DNA of 64,000 nucleotides from a virus. The notes below the pieces were generated by a model that was not told the origin of the DNA, ran no database searches, and saw only the letters and a program-made list of their open reading frames with translations. The stretch spans positions 1 through 64,000 of IMG/VR virus record IMGVR_UViG_3300009285_002342. One strand, given 5' to 3'. Below are positions 7,989 to 15,899 of this stretch, piece after piece. Within the stretch, counting starts at the first letter, position 1. Each line of letters begins with the position of its first letter. A program made the position numbers and the translations under genes.

Positions 7989-8113
7989 TCACAAACCACT
8001 CCGGAGAATGGCGGTAACTACCGTGCCCCCGGCGGAAATCCGGGGCAAACAGGAAAGCGTCTCAGGCTTAGAAGCTGGCAAGAGACGATAAAAACAGAAA
8101 AAGGAGAGGGAAA
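7989..8113 (+). promoter_or_regulatory. Structured leader upstream of the phosphoribosyltransferase gene
   Basis: The 125-nt gap can fold. GCCCC-CGG pairs with CCG-GGGC across CGGAAAT (about 8024-8046), and CGTCTC pairs with GAGACG across about 18 nt (about 8058-8088), before AAAAGGAGAGGG and the ATG. The GC content is above its surroundings. I do not recognise a riboswitch class. Confidence 0.45.
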
Positions 8114-8563
8114 ATGAGCCATAGCAAATATCTAAAGTGCGTTTTTCAGCCGAAAGAAATGAAAAAAACCGTAAACAAGGTTGCGAAAAAAATAACAGAA
8201 TTAAAAGAATGCGGAATGAAAATTGAAGCAGTAGCCTTTTCCGGTAATTCCGGTGCAGGAATCGCATATCCACTTTCCTTTAAAACCGGAATTCCGTTAA
8301 TCTGTGTAAGAAAAGGTGAAAGATCTCACGGATATGAAGTGGAATCCGCTAATGCAAAAATCAACAGTTATATAATCGTTGACGACTGTGTAGCTTCTGG
8401 AAATACCGTTAAAAGGATTTTAGAAGATATAAAATATTGGGTTGATGAAAAAATAAAGTGTGTTGGAATCATCCTTTACGACAACAATGACTGTGAGGAT
8501 ATTAGATATACAAATCCTAACAATATCCCAATTTTCCGGATTCCAACAGGAGGAGAAAAATGA
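8114..8563 (+). CDS. Type I phosphoribosyltransferase-like protein
   Basis: 149 aa. The segment SYIIVDDCVASGNTVKRIL (residues about 83-101) is the PRPP-binding signature of type I phosphoribosyltransferases, hydrophobics followed by VDDxxxSGxT. Such enzymes add ribose-5-phosphate from PRPP to bases or remove it. The short hood and lack of other landmarks leave the base unknown. It is preceded by a structured leader and coupled to the next gene by ATGA. Confidence 0.75.
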   Translation: MSHSKYLKCVFQPKEMKKTVNKVAKKITELKECGMKIEAVAFSGNSGAGIAYPLSFKTGIPLICVRKGERSHGYEVESANAKINSYIIVDDCVASGNTVKRILEDIKYWVDEKIKCVGIILYDNNDCEDIRYTNPNNIPIFRIPTGGEK

Positions 8564-8781
8564 TAAAAATTGGAGATAAAGTGGGAATGAGTCACAAGTG
8601 GTTAAGATCCGTCGGCTGTTTAACTGACGATATTCCCAGGGCAATCGGTATCGTTAAAGTGATAAAGATTTATAGCCCTTCGCTTTCTGTCGCAGAAGTG
8701 GAACGGGATAGCCAAGAAGCGGCCAAAAAGGTAAATGTCAAGAACCTGGCAAAAGTTGGAACTGTTGATTACATCGATTGA
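8560..8781 (+). CDS. Small hypothetical protein, 73 aa
   Basis: Unknown. It overlaps the phosphoribosyltransferase stop by ATGA. It has the IGDKVGM... opening and beta-rich pattern of small SH3/KOW-like folds common in phages. Confidence 0.55.
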   Translation: MIKIGDKVGMSHKWLRSVGCLTDDIPRAIGIVKVIKIYSPSLSVAEVERDSQEAAKKVNVKNLAKVGTVDYID

Positions 8782-8794
8782 AAAGGAGGAAAAA

Positions 8795-9175
8795 ATGGAA
8801 CTAACATCCGAAAACGTCGAAAGAATATTTATGGATTGCCTTTTTAAGGAAGGCGAAGACACTTCAAACTACATTCCCGCCGAAGGGATCACAACAAACG
8901 TCGGCTTTCATCCCGAACGAATCGAATCCCATCGGGAAGAAATCGTGTCCATGCTTTCCGAGTTGCCGGAGCCGTTCATGGAAAAATCGGGCGGCGGCTG
9001 GACGTTCCTTAATGCCTGCAACGATAAAAACGGAAAACAATGGACTTCGTTCCGCCAACGTATGGAACAACTTTTTCAGCTCGGAATCGGAATCGAGAAG
9101 GTCGCATATCTCATGCCAAGGGATATGTAGCGAATTTTGCCGAGTGGAATGCCGTATCTGGTTGTTAAAGATTAA
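8795..9175 (+). pseudogene. Hypothetical gene with an in-frame amber codon
   Basis: The ATG at 8795 follows AAAAGGAGGAAAAA. The frame stops at TAG 9128-9130 after 111 codons, then stays open for 14 codons to TAA 9173-9175 (RILPSGMPYLVVKD). From memory, related phage proteins end in a phrase like PREMW..LPGGMPY, which would put the TAG where Trp (TGG) is expected. Either the last 15 residues are lost, the TAG is read through, or a base is wrong. No function is known. Confidence 0.55.
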
Positions 9176-9185
9176 TTTCCTTCGC

Positions 9186-9226
9186 AAACCGGGTTTCGCT
9201 TTCATACGGAAACCCGGTTTTCTTTT
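9186..9226 (+). terminator. Strong rho-independent terminator
   Basis: AAACCGGGTTTC pairs with GAAACCCGGTTT across about 11 nt and is followed by TCTTTTCCC. It ends the plus-strand block. Confidence 0.8.
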
Positions 9227-9406
9227 CCCTGATTTCCCGTCATTTTTCCGATACCCTCTAAAACCCCGTAGAATCCTCTAGAATCGATTCATTTTTCCAA
9301 CCTATACCTAACTATTCCTTTCGAAAGAAACCCCGTTAAAAAGCCTTACGTTTCGCCTTAGATCCTATTCCGAATTCACCCCTAAACATTAAATCCTGTT
9401 TAGTCA

Positions 9407-9600
9407 CTAAATTTCATTTATTCCCTTTTTATTATTTATTCAAAAAATGAATCATATTCAATAAATTTCGTTCGTTTAAAAAATGAATCGTATTTAGTAA
9501 ATCTGCACTATCCAAAAAATAAATCATATTCACTAAATTTCATTTATTCAATAAATTCGATTCATTTAATAAATCCGATTTTTTACGGGGTAGGGTAGGG
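9407..9600. repeat. Second AT-rich iteron-like array
   Basis: It holds repeated variants of AAAAAATGAATCGTATTTAGT and TTCATTTATTCAATAAATT, ending in ACGGGGTAGGGTAGGGTGGT. The unit and the G-rich end match the array at 2411-2700. It lies in the convergent gap between the plus and minus blocks (9227-9831), where I see no gene. Confidence 0.75.
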
Positions 9601-9649
9601 TGGTAAAAAATTTTCGATCTTCGGATTTTTTTGCCCGCAAAAACGTGCT

Positions 9650-9698
9650 CGTACTGGCAACTTTTGAAATTTAGATTTAAATCGTACTGTCAACTTTT
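9650..9698. repeat. Second pair of the 16-bp motif
   Basis: CGTACTGGCAACTTTT at 9650-9665 and CGTACTGTCAACTTTT at 9683-9698 repeat the 33-bp-spaced pair at 2743-2791. The intervening phrase (AAATTTAGATTTAAAT) is also conserved. Confidence 0.7.
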
Positions 9699-9732
9699 CG
9701 ATTTTCAAATTCAAAAGGTGGGTAGATTTTTC

Positions 9733-9815
9733 CGCTTCGCCTAATCGTTTTTAAGACGTTTTTATTTTTACCCGTAGGGTATCTATATCGTTTAACCTAA
9801 GCGATTCTACGAAGC
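9733..9815. repeat. Intergenic inverted-repeat element, copy A
   Basis: The ends are CGCTTCG and CGAAGC. Inside are CTAATCGTTTTTAAGACG, the small palindrome TACCCGTAGGGTA, and ATCGTTTAACCTAAGCGATT. Four other full copies lie at 17501, 31526, 41509 and 57654, the last two inverted. Here it sits just downstream of the last minus-strand gene. Confidence 0.75.
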
Positions 9816-9831
9816 CTAGAGAGGCAAATAA

Positions 9832-9981
9832 TTATAAACTCCAACCTCTATATCCATTTCTTCTTCCTGCTTCTTCTAGTAAGCGCCTTTCTTCCCTTCT
9901 TCGTTTTCTTTTCATTATCCGTTTCAGAAATTTCTTATAACCTTTAGACTTTTCACCTTTACAAATCTGTTCAATATTCAT
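9832..9981 (-). CDS. Small very basic protein, 49 aa
   Basis: The ATG overlaps the stop of the HNH gene (ATGA). The product is rich in Arg/Lys (FLKRIMKRKRRREERRLLEE), probably a helical nucleic-acid-binding peptide. It is the last gene of the minus-strand run before element A. Confidence 0.55.
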   Translation of the reverse strand: MNIEQICKGEKSKGYKKFLKRIMKRKRRREERRLLEEAGRRNGYRGWSL

Positions 9982-10352
9982 TTCTCGTTTCTTTTCCGTT
10001 TTTCCTTAGCGGTTTTGACCCTATGGTGAGAAAAACAGAGGGATTGTAAATTGTTTTCGTCCCAAAAATCCCCACCATCTTTTACTTCTATAATATGGTC
10101 CACGGTTTCCGCAGCTTCCGTAACATCGAATTTTAAACATTCTACGCAAAGTGGCTCTTTGCACAAATGTCTGTTTCTTAACCGTTGCCATCTCGCAGTA
10201 TGATATCTAGGATCGCTACGATAATCGGAATCCCTCGTTTCGTATTTCGGTTTAACTGCCTTTTCGTAAAGATTATGTTTTTTACAATACTTCCCTTGAA
10301 CTATGATTTCCGGACAAGACGGATAGGCACACGCTTTACCTAAAGTTGGCAT
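9978..10352 (-). CDS. HNH endonuclease
   Basis: 124 aa. Two N-terminal cysteines and CxxC pairs (CAYPSC, CVEC) frame the HNH core VDHIIEVKDGG...NNLQSLCFSHHRVKTAKE, the typical phage HNH nuclease seen next to terminase genes and as free-standing nucleases. The His of DHII is the expected catalytic base and the second half gives the N and H residues. No terminase is visible next to it; left of it the map turns non-coding. Confidence 0.85.
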   Translation of the reverse strand: MPTLGKACAYPSCPEIIVQGKYCKKHNLYEKAVKPKYETRDSDYRSDPRYHTARWQRLRNRHLCKEPLCVECLKFDVTEAAETVDHIIEVKDGGDFWDENNLQSLCFSHHRVKTAKEKRKRNEK

Positions 10353-10355
10353 TAT

Positions 10356-10523
10356 TTATCCTTTCTTAACCAACTTAAAATCATTAAACCGGGACTTCCC
10401 GCATCTTGGACAAGGATAGTTTTCTTTGGCATATACCTTTTCAATAACGGAAATTAAATAACCGCATTCAGGACAAGCCCAAATGTTTTTCTTAACCAAC
10501 TTAAAATTAATTAACTTTCCCAT
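10356..10523 (-). CDS. Small zinc-ribbon protein, 55 aa
   Basis: Two knuckles, CPECG and CPRCG, about 25 residues apart form a classic four-cysteine zinc ribbon. The chain begins and ends with the same phrase (NFKLVKK, DFKLVKK), so it looks like an internal duplication flanking the ribbon. Its role is unknown; such ribbons often bind nucleic acid or RNA polymerase. Confidence 0.65.
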   Translation of the reverse strand: MGKLINFKLVKKNIWACPECGYLISVIEKVYAKENYPCPRCGKSRFNDFKLVKKG

Positions 10524-10525
10524 TT

Positions 10526-10894
10526 TTATGTGCTTAACCCAAAATGTTTAGCGATACGGGCCTTAGCTTGTTTAAGACAAATATGAACCCTTGGTTGCCG
10601 AATATTAAGACATTCAGCAATTTCGCATTGAGTCATCTTACGCCAATAGAAGTACCATAAACACTGAGTTTGCCGAGTTGTAAGTTGAACTTGCGATAGT
10701 AGGTTCCATTCTTTTTTACCTAACCTAAAACAGTCCATCTCCATTTCTTGTAACGTTAGATAATTCTTAGCAGCTAAACCCTCCGTTCCGTAGATACTTT
10801 CCATGTATTCCGGCGGTAAACAGACTTCACCTTCCTCTTCCCTTCCCTTTATCCGATCCCTTGTCCAGCACACCTTCTCCCGTTTTCTTTCCAT
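10526..10894 (-). CDS. Sigma-factor region-4-like HTH protein
   Basis: 122 aa. The C-terminal half (LTTRQTQCLWYFYWRKMTQ then AECLNIRQPRVHICLKQA) follows the sigma70 region 4 helix-turn-helix pattern. The N-terminal part has no region 2. It is likely a phage transcription regulator or a reduced sigma-like factor, the best candidate in the window for a late-gene activator. Confidence 0.7.
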   Translation of the reverse strand: MERKREKVCWTRDRIKGREEEGEVCLPPEYMESIYGTEGLAAKNYLTLQEMEMDCFRLGKKEWNLLSQVQLTTRQTQCLWYFYWRKMTQCEIAECLNIRQPRVHICLKQAKARIAKHFGLST

Positions 10895-10966
10895 ACCTCG
10901 GAATTCTCCCTTCTATTAAGATTTTTTGAAGGGCCGTCCGGAGTATGGGTGGGCCGGTAAACGTAA

Positions 10967-11245
10967 TTACCCTCTAAGGTAAAACAAAGTCCCGCCAGGT
11001 TTACAAACTTCTACTTTTTTTAGTTTACAATCCGCACCAATATGCAGAAAAATCCACGGATGCTTAGTTTGAAATCTTCCGCCGGCAAAGGATGGATGCA
11101 ATTTAAAGCCGGAAGATTCTTTTTTAGCGAATCTTAAAATATCTTCGCAATCGTGAATATCTATACCTAAATCAATAGCCATCATATCCATTTTAAGATC
11201 CTGAACAATTTGATGTGAAGTCCAAGTTTTGCCTTCCCATGTCAT
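10967..11245 (-). CDS. Hypothetical protein, 92 aa
   Basis: Unknown. It overlaps the sulfotransferase stop by ATGA. No cysteine clusters or membrane helix are seen. The gap 10895-10966 after it holds no gene. Confidence 0.55.
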   Translation of the reverse strand: MTWEGKTWTSHQIVQDLKMDMMAIDLGIDIHDCEDILRFAKKESSGFKLHPSFAGGRFQTKHPWIFLHIGADCKLKKVEVCKPGGTLFYLRG

Positions 11246-12150
11246 AGCGAATACCTATATTTCTCCATTGCTTTTTCGAATTTGCCTCTTTCTGGTTGCT
11301 CAATTAGATTTAGTACCGCATTCCTATTTACCGATTTAGATTTAAAATCGTAGATATCTCGGATATGCTTTTCGGTAAGATCGTTCCATTTTAATCCAGT
11401 ATAATTTTCTTCGGCACACGCAACATAAAATTCAGGAATTTGAACAAAATGATCATACCGAACTCTCCAACAATCCCCATCTTTATTATCGAAAAATAAA
11501 TCGCCGGCATCCATTAAACAACGCCAAGTCTGCGCAGCTCTAGTAGCAGGTGAATAAAATTGCCATTGTCCCCTAAGATATTTCGGAATATAAAGCGGCG
11601 CTTCATTATCGGCAAATTCTATCGGTTTATAATCATCCGCAAACCACCCTCTTCCTAAAGACGAAGCAACTACATCTATTCCGTCCCTAACTACATGAAC
11701 AAAATGACAATTCGGAAAAATTCGATTAAAAATTTCAAAATAATTCTGTGATTCATTTGTTTTAATTATAATCCAGGGTTTAACGGTTTCAAACCATTCT
11801 AAAGCGAAATCTCTAGTCGAAATATTTGGGCGGTTTTCATAATAATTTCCCCAATATGACCAGTCCTTTTCATTATTGTTTAGGCTTCTGCCTTGCACTA
11901 TCGGAAGAATATAATCTTCAAAAAGCGTACCTAAAAAAATACTCTTTTGTAATGTTTCATAGTAAAAACTGTTTACTCTACTTCCCCATAGCATCGGAGC
12001 ATATTTCATAATCGCCGGTTCGAAAAGATAAATAGCAGGTTCCATACTTCCAATTAATTTCCCAAAGATTGTAGTACCGCTACGACCTACACCGGAAATA
12101 ATAATCGTTCTATCCGTAAAATACTTTTCGTAATCTATCGCTGTTTTCAT
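11242..12150 (-). CDS. PAPS-dependent sulfotransferase
   Basis: 302 aa. Residues 20-27 (GVGRSGTT) match the 5'-phosphosulfate loop, and HVVRDGIDVVASS (about 151-163) matches the 3'-phosphate-binding motif of the sulfotransferase family. It would transfer sulfate from PAPS to a hydroxyl or amino group, plausibly on a glycan given the sugar-acid pathway in the same run. The acceptor is not shown by sequence. It follows a methyltransferase with a 2-bp gap. Confidence 0.85.
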   Translation of the reverse strand: MKTAIDYEKYFTDRTIIISGVGRSGTTIFGKLIGSMEPAIYLFEPAIMKYAPMLWGSRVNSFYYETLQKSIFLGTLFEDYILPIVQGRSLNNNEKDWSYWGNYYENRPNISTRDFALEWFETVKPWIIIKTNESQNYFEIFNRIFPNCHFVHVVRDGIDVVASSLGRGWFADDYKPIEFADNEAPLYIPKYLRGQWQFYSPATRAAQTWRCLMDAGDLFFDNKDGDCWRVRYDHFVQIPEFYVACAEENYTGLKWNDLTEKHIRDIYDFKSKSVNRNAVLNLIEQPERGKFEKAMEKYRYSL

Positions 12151-12152
12151 TT

Positions 12153-13073
12153 TTACTCCTTTAAAAAATTACGGCTATTTAGCATTGTTCCCAGGTTATA
12201 AGATTCTTCACCACCGTAAACCTTCCAGTATGTTTCACTATTAATTTCAATTAAAATATCCGGAATGTAAAATTTATAATCATCTGGATATCTTTCCGCT
12301 TTCGTATTTCCTAGGCCTCCCATTCTTTTCGGATTTTCCGATTCTTCCCATAATTCAACGGTAAAATTACCTAATATCTGCTCATAATACGGAATACCGC
12401 GAAAAACATGCCCGGCCTTACTACAGGCAATTTCGCCTTTAAACAGTTTTTGCCCGCTTTCCTCTAATTCTTTTTTGCATTTATCCAATGTGGACCAATC
12501 CTGAAAAATATGAGCACCATGAAAAAATATTCTTTTCGCCCTGATTTCTTCAATACATAGAAAATTTACTACTTGATGCAAATTTAAAATTACTTGCGGT
12601 ACGCGCTTCCCGCTATTCATATAATAAAAATACGAAACATCGGGATCTGCAATTGTTTCTCCGAATTCCCTTACAATACATTTAAAATTAATGTATTGTT
12701 TTGCACAATTAACCATTTCTTGTATTGTAGACTTCCAATTTAAAAGATGTGGAAATAAAGACTGCATCGTTACGACATCATATTTTTCCTTTGGTCTATC
12801 CTTCGGGAATTCACCTTTTATAAAGTAGATATCGGGATATTTTTTTAGTCCATAATTCAAGCAATTCTCATCAATATCCATTACGGTCCCGTGAATTTTA
12901 GCAACTTTCCTATTAATAAATTCAATAAAATTTCCCGCCGCGCCACCGATATCCAGAATAGACCAACCCGTTTGAATCGATCCGCTATTGACAAAAAACA
13001 TACATTCAAACCCCGAAAAGGTTTTTTCGGATGGTTCTTCGTTTGCGTAAATTTCAAAATTCAAATTTCTCAT
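12153..13073 (-). CDS. SAM-dependent methyltransferase
   Basis: 306 aa. SILDIGGAAGNFIEFI (about 38-53) is motif I of class I methyltransferases, followed by an acidic motif II (GTVMDIDENCL) and YDVVTMQSLFPHLL (motif IV region). The substrate is unknown. Its position between a Ntn amidotransferase group and the sulfotransferase suggests tailoring of the same glycan. Confidence 0.8.
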   Translation of the reverse strand: MRNLNFEIYANEEPSEKTFSGFECMFFVNSGSIQTGWSILDIGGAAGNFIEFINRKVAKIHGTVMDIDENCLNYGLKKYPDIYFIKGEFPKDRPKEKYDVVTMQSLFPHLLNWKSTIQEMVNCAKQYINFKCIVREFGETIADPDVSYFYYMNSGKRVPQVILNLHQVVNFLCIEEIRAKRIFFHGAHIFQDWSTLDKCKKELEESGQKLFKGEIACSKAGHVFRGIPYYEQILGNFTVELWEESENPKRMGGLGNTKAERYPDDYKFYIPDILIEINSETYWKVYGGEESYNLGTMLNSRNFLKE

Positions 13074-13075
13074 TT

Positions 13076-13288
13076 TTATTCCTTATCGTAAAGAAAAGAA
13101 AGGGATAGAATAACAACATTATCAGGATCTATTTCTAATTTATTAGCAGTATAATTTCTAATTTTTCGATAATTTTCCCCTACCGTAAAATCATCATTAG
13201 AAGAAAATATTCCGTCTAAATATTGGATACTTAAAGCCCCGTATTCACTTTGTATATATCTTGCTACACAATAATGATAAACTCTCAT
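13076..13288 (-). CDS. Small hypothetical protein, 70 aa
   Basis: Unknown. Two starts are possible. The ATG at 13297 has GGAGGA too close; the ATG at 13288 overlaps the upstream stop (ATGA) and has the correct spacing, so 13288 is preferred. No motif is recognised. Confidence 0.55.
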   Translation of the reverse strand: MRVYHYCVARYIQSEYGALSIQYLDGIFSSNDDFTVGENYRKIRNYTANKLEIDPDNVVILSLSFLYDKE

Positions 13289-13464
13289 TTTCTCCATTCC
13301 TCCGCTAGTTTTAAAGTAACGAAATGTTTTAACGGATCAAATTGCTCATGTGAATACAAAAACTTTGTGTATTTAAGAATTTCAATAAACATTATGCTAT
13401 ACGCAACCGATCTCGTAAGATCGGACACCGTATAATCGAATTTAGGAGTTAATTTAACGTTCAT
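13285..13464 (-). CDS. Small hypothetical protein, 59 aa
   Basis: Unknown. It starts at ATG 13464, overlapping the amidotransferase stop (ATGA). A moderately hydrophobic helix runs from about 20 to 36 (SVAYSIMFIEILKYTKFL), not clearly membrane-spanning. Confidence 0.55.
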   Translation of the reverse strand: MNVKLTPKFDYTVSDLTRSVAYSIMFIEILKYTKFLYSHEQFDPLKHFVTLKLAEEWRK

Positions 13465-14237
13465 CTGCAAAACTCCTTCAATCTTAAATATCCATGGCAT
13501 GAATTACAATATACGCCATCGAAACTATTCTTTGTATAATATCCTAGACATATATCGCATCTTTCCCAATTCTTCCGTCTTTCTTCAGAAAACATCTGTA
13601 CCGTAGGCAAACCACCTTTGTGCCTTACTTCATCTTTCTTATACTTATAGGCACCGGAATATCCATATCCAGCATAATTTTCTATCCCCCGATTCGAAAA
13701 CCAGCAATTGTTCTTCCACTCGCCGTGCTGGCTATTAAACATATTAATATCGCCTCTAGAATTCATAAAAATAAGTTTTGACGAATTATAATAACAATAT
13801 TCTTGTAAAGTAGCGATAATTGTTTCATTATACAAAAAACCTTTCGGAAGTTTTTGTAGTATTTCTTCGTTAAATCTCTGTGTATCGCTTTTCCCGTCAT
13901 TCCTTCCTTCGCCAAAATATGAGGAAAACTCAAAGAAATTGCCGTTATGAATAAAAGCAAGATCGGGATTGACGAAGTGGGGATGACAAAATTCTTGTCC
14001 TATACCGGAAGCGGAAGCTGTACGGAAGTGGATAACTAAGGAAGAATCAGGAAATTCCCTGCGTACTAAGTTATATTGAGATACGAAGAAATTCCAATCC
14101 CAATGTCCCTTTAGGGAAAAAAGTTCGTTATTAGTTGCCCAAAGTATTCCGCAACCATCCGGATTAGCAATATATCCATCGTACAAACGTGTCGCAGAGA
14201 CTTCTTGTTTTTTCGGTATATAAATTCCTAAGCACAT
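13461..14237 (-). CDS. Class II (Ntn) glutamine amidotransferase-like protein
   Basis: 258 aa. The start at 14237 gives MCLGIYIP, placing Cys2 at the mature N-terminus as the nucleophile, as in Ntn amidotransferases. HFRTASASGIG, HPHFVN and HNGNF give the Arg/His/Asn-Gly landmarks of the glutaminase site. An upstream in-frame ATG (14258) would bury Cys2 and is rejected. A C-terminal zinc finger (CDIC...CNSC) is added. It may supply ammonia to the WbpG-like ligase three genes upstream; that pairing is inference, since WbpG normally uses a class I partner. Confidence 0.75.
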   Translation of the reverse strand: MCLGIYIPKKQEVSATRLYDGYIANPDGCGILWATNNELFSLKGHWDWNFFVSQYNLVRREFPDSSLVIHFRTASASGIGQEFCHPHFVNPDLAFIHNGNFFEFSSYFGEGRNDGKSDTQRFNEEILQKLPKGFLYNETIIATLQEYCYYNSSKLIFMNSRGDINMFNSQHGEWKNNCWFSNRGIENYAGYGYSGAYKYKKDEVRHKGGLPTVQMFSEERRKNWERCDICLGYYTKNSFDGVYCNSCHGYLRLKEFCR

Positions 14238-14242
14238 TGGCG

Positions 14243-14476
14243 TTATCCCGTACTGCAAACTTTTGATGTTTCGTGTTGTATTTGATATATAGTTACTTTA
14301 TTTGTAAAGTAAAATCTTCTGCCGCAATTTGGACAACCGCCAGTAGTCTCGCGATATATAGAAATTACATTATCCCAATACTCAAATGTTCTATCACAAA
14401 CACATTTAAGTAAAGGAAGTGATTCGCCGTCAATTCCACCGAAAACAACCTTATCTGTTACGTCAAGATCTATCAT
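14243..14476 (-). CDS. Small zinc-finger protein, 77 aa
   Basis: CVCD around 25 and CPNCGRRFYF around 48 form a zinc ribbon. The last residues ETSKVCST are encoded by the 16-bp dispersed motif at 14249-14264, and the same ending appears in the aminotransferase gene at 19434. A second motif copy lies just before its ATG (14484-14499). Confidence 0.6.
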   Translation of the reverse strand: MIDLDVTDKVVFGGIDGESLPLLKCVCDRTFEYWDNVISIYRETTGGCPNCGRRFYFTNKVTIYQIQHETSKVCSTG

Positions 14477-14687
14477 TTCGCCCCGTACTGCAAACTTTTA
14501 AAGTTGAATTTAAAAATTCTTGAAGATCTAATCCCGCCGCTAATCTCCGCTTCCTATCAAAGAAAAGCCTTGTGTCCCTACAGTAACTGCAGGAATGATG
14601 ATTTGTTCAAGAATAATCAAAAGCTTTGCTTCCTCTATAAGGCTTTCTCCAGTCTTTACGATTCGGATATTGATGTCGGAAGCTCAT
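14463..14687 (-). pseudogene. Zinc-binding small gene interrupted by in-frame TGA
   Basis: ATG 14687 opens a frame (RKDWRKPYRGSKAFDYS) that meets TGA at 14607-14609 and then continues open for 47 more codons (TNHHSCSYCRDTRLFFDRKR...). From memory of similar phage proteins, a Cys is expected where TGA stands, completing a C-x-x-H-x-x-C-x-x-C site. A 9-bp hairpin (TTCCTGCAG with CTGTAGGGA) begins about 11 nt after the TGA. Nonsense mutation, sequencing error and UGA recoding are all open. Confidence 0.5.
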
Positions 14688-14826
14688 TTGTTTTATCCTC
14701 TATCTTTTTTATTTTAAAAAGTCTATACGAGATTCTCCATCCTTCGCATAAACCTCCAATAATATCTTCTTCGGTTAAATCAGACCAAATTTCCGGATAT
14801 TCAATTTCGAATATGATAGTTTTCAT
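14656..14826 (-). CDS. Small hypothetical protein, 56 aa
   Basis: It starts at ATG 14826, overlapping the WbpG-like gene's stop (ATGA). It is acidic and beta/alpha mixed. Its 3' end overlaps the interrupted zinc gene in another frame by about 30 bp. Function unknown. Confidence 0.55.
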   Translation of the reverse strand: MKTIIFEIEYPEIWSDLTEEDIIGGLCEGWRISYRLFKIKKIEDKTNELPTSISES

Positions 14827-15899
14827 TTTACTTCCTCATTGAATATCCAAGGTCTAGCAGGATCGCCGGATCTTTTTAGTAAATCCCGATTAGCGAAACT
14901 ATCCAAGACATATAAAAAATCTTGTTTCCCCATTTCAAAATAATCTAAGTAGCAATCCAAATATTCTAACGGAAAGGCTCCATCTAGTTCGTTAATGATT
15001 TTCACGCCTTCTTCTCGGTTTAATCTTCCTCTGCGAATTTCAATACTTACATCAGCTTGGCACCGACCTATACCAAATTTTAGGTAACACAAAAACATAT
15101 GAAGATCCTGTCCAATATCCCCAAGTTGTGCGTAGTTAGTAAAAGTCCCAATTTCCCCACCTACCGGCATTTCTAAACCGTATTTATGGACCGCTACCTT
15201 CGCATGTCTTTCCGGGTCCCAATCCCAAAAATAAGAACCCCAAGTAACAAAAATATCCTTTAAGTCTTCATCCGTAGGAATTCTCCACCACGGCCCGTAC
15301 TGTTCTTGGTCTTCTTGCCCTTCGTAATAACAATTTACCAAAAAATCCCTTGTGAATCTTTGTAGGTAATCGGATTTGCCCCCGTATTCAGCTTCGCCAT
15401 TTTCGGCGTACATCAAAAGTTTAATTCCTTTTTCTTTCGCCGTCTGGATAATCGCGGTAGATATACCGGTTACGAAAGGTTGTCTAGGCATTCCCTTTCG
15501 AATTAGCCAATCTTTCGCATATTTCCTGTACGCTTTAGAATCGGGAGTTATAAGAATGTTATCAAATCCAGTATTTACGAAGTTTCTCCAGTTCCGCCAA
15601 TCTAAACCGGAAGGAATCTGCGGTGCGAAAGAAACCGTTAAAGGGTGCATACCCAATTGCAATAAAACATCCGCTATGTAGGTAGAATCTTTACCTCCGG
15701 ATGCGGGTACAATACAATTCCAATATCCATCTTCCCTACGATAACTATTACATATAGTCATGAGTTTATTAAATTGATCGTCCCAATTTATTTCTTTTTG
15801 TTTCTTCTCATGCCACTGACAAGCATTGCAAACACCTTCTTCGTTAAAGGTCATTCTTGGTCTTGATTCTGGCATTAAACATCTTAAGCATCTTTTCAT
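14823..15899 (-). CDS. N-acetyl sugar amidotransferase (WbpG/PseA-like)
   Basis: 358 aa from ATG 15899, which overlaps the upstream stop. The N-terminus has CLRCLMP and CNAC (Cys 4, 7, 24, 27), then the PP-loop SGGKDS at 67-72, the ATP-pyrophosphatase core. This is the layout of WbpG and PseA, which convert an N-acetyl group on a sugar to an acetamidino group using ammonia. It fits a tailoring step for a nonulosonic or aminuronic sugar. A class I glutaminase partner (HisH-like) is not visible in the window. Confidence 0.85.
   Translation of the reverse strand: MKRCLRCLMPESRPRMTFNEEGVCNACQWHEKKQKEINWDDQFNKLMTICNSYRREDGYWNCIVPASGGKDSTYIADVLLQLGMHPLTVSFAPQIPSGLDWRNWRNFVNTGFDNILITPDSKAYRKYAKDWLIRKGMPRQPFVTGISTAIIQTAKEKGIKLLMYAENGEAEYGGKSDYLQRFTRDFLVNCYYEGQEDQEQYGPWWRIPTDEDLKDIFVTWGSYFWDWDPERHAKVAVHKYGLEMPVGGEIGTFTNYAQLGDIGQDLHMFLCYLKFGIGRCQADVSIEIRRGRLNREEGVKIINELDGAFPLEYLDCYLDYFEMGKQDFLYVLDSFANRDLLKRSGDPARPWIFNEEVK

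Noticed and set aside
8795-14687. Genome-wide stop-codon reassignment (TAG or TGA)
   Set aside because: Many genes end normally in TGA (ATGA overlaps) and some in TAG; only one candidate for each readthrough was seen.
14463-14687. Firm selenocysteine call
   Set aside because: The downstream hairpin lacks the known SECIS loop bases, and no selenocysteine machinery is visible in the window.
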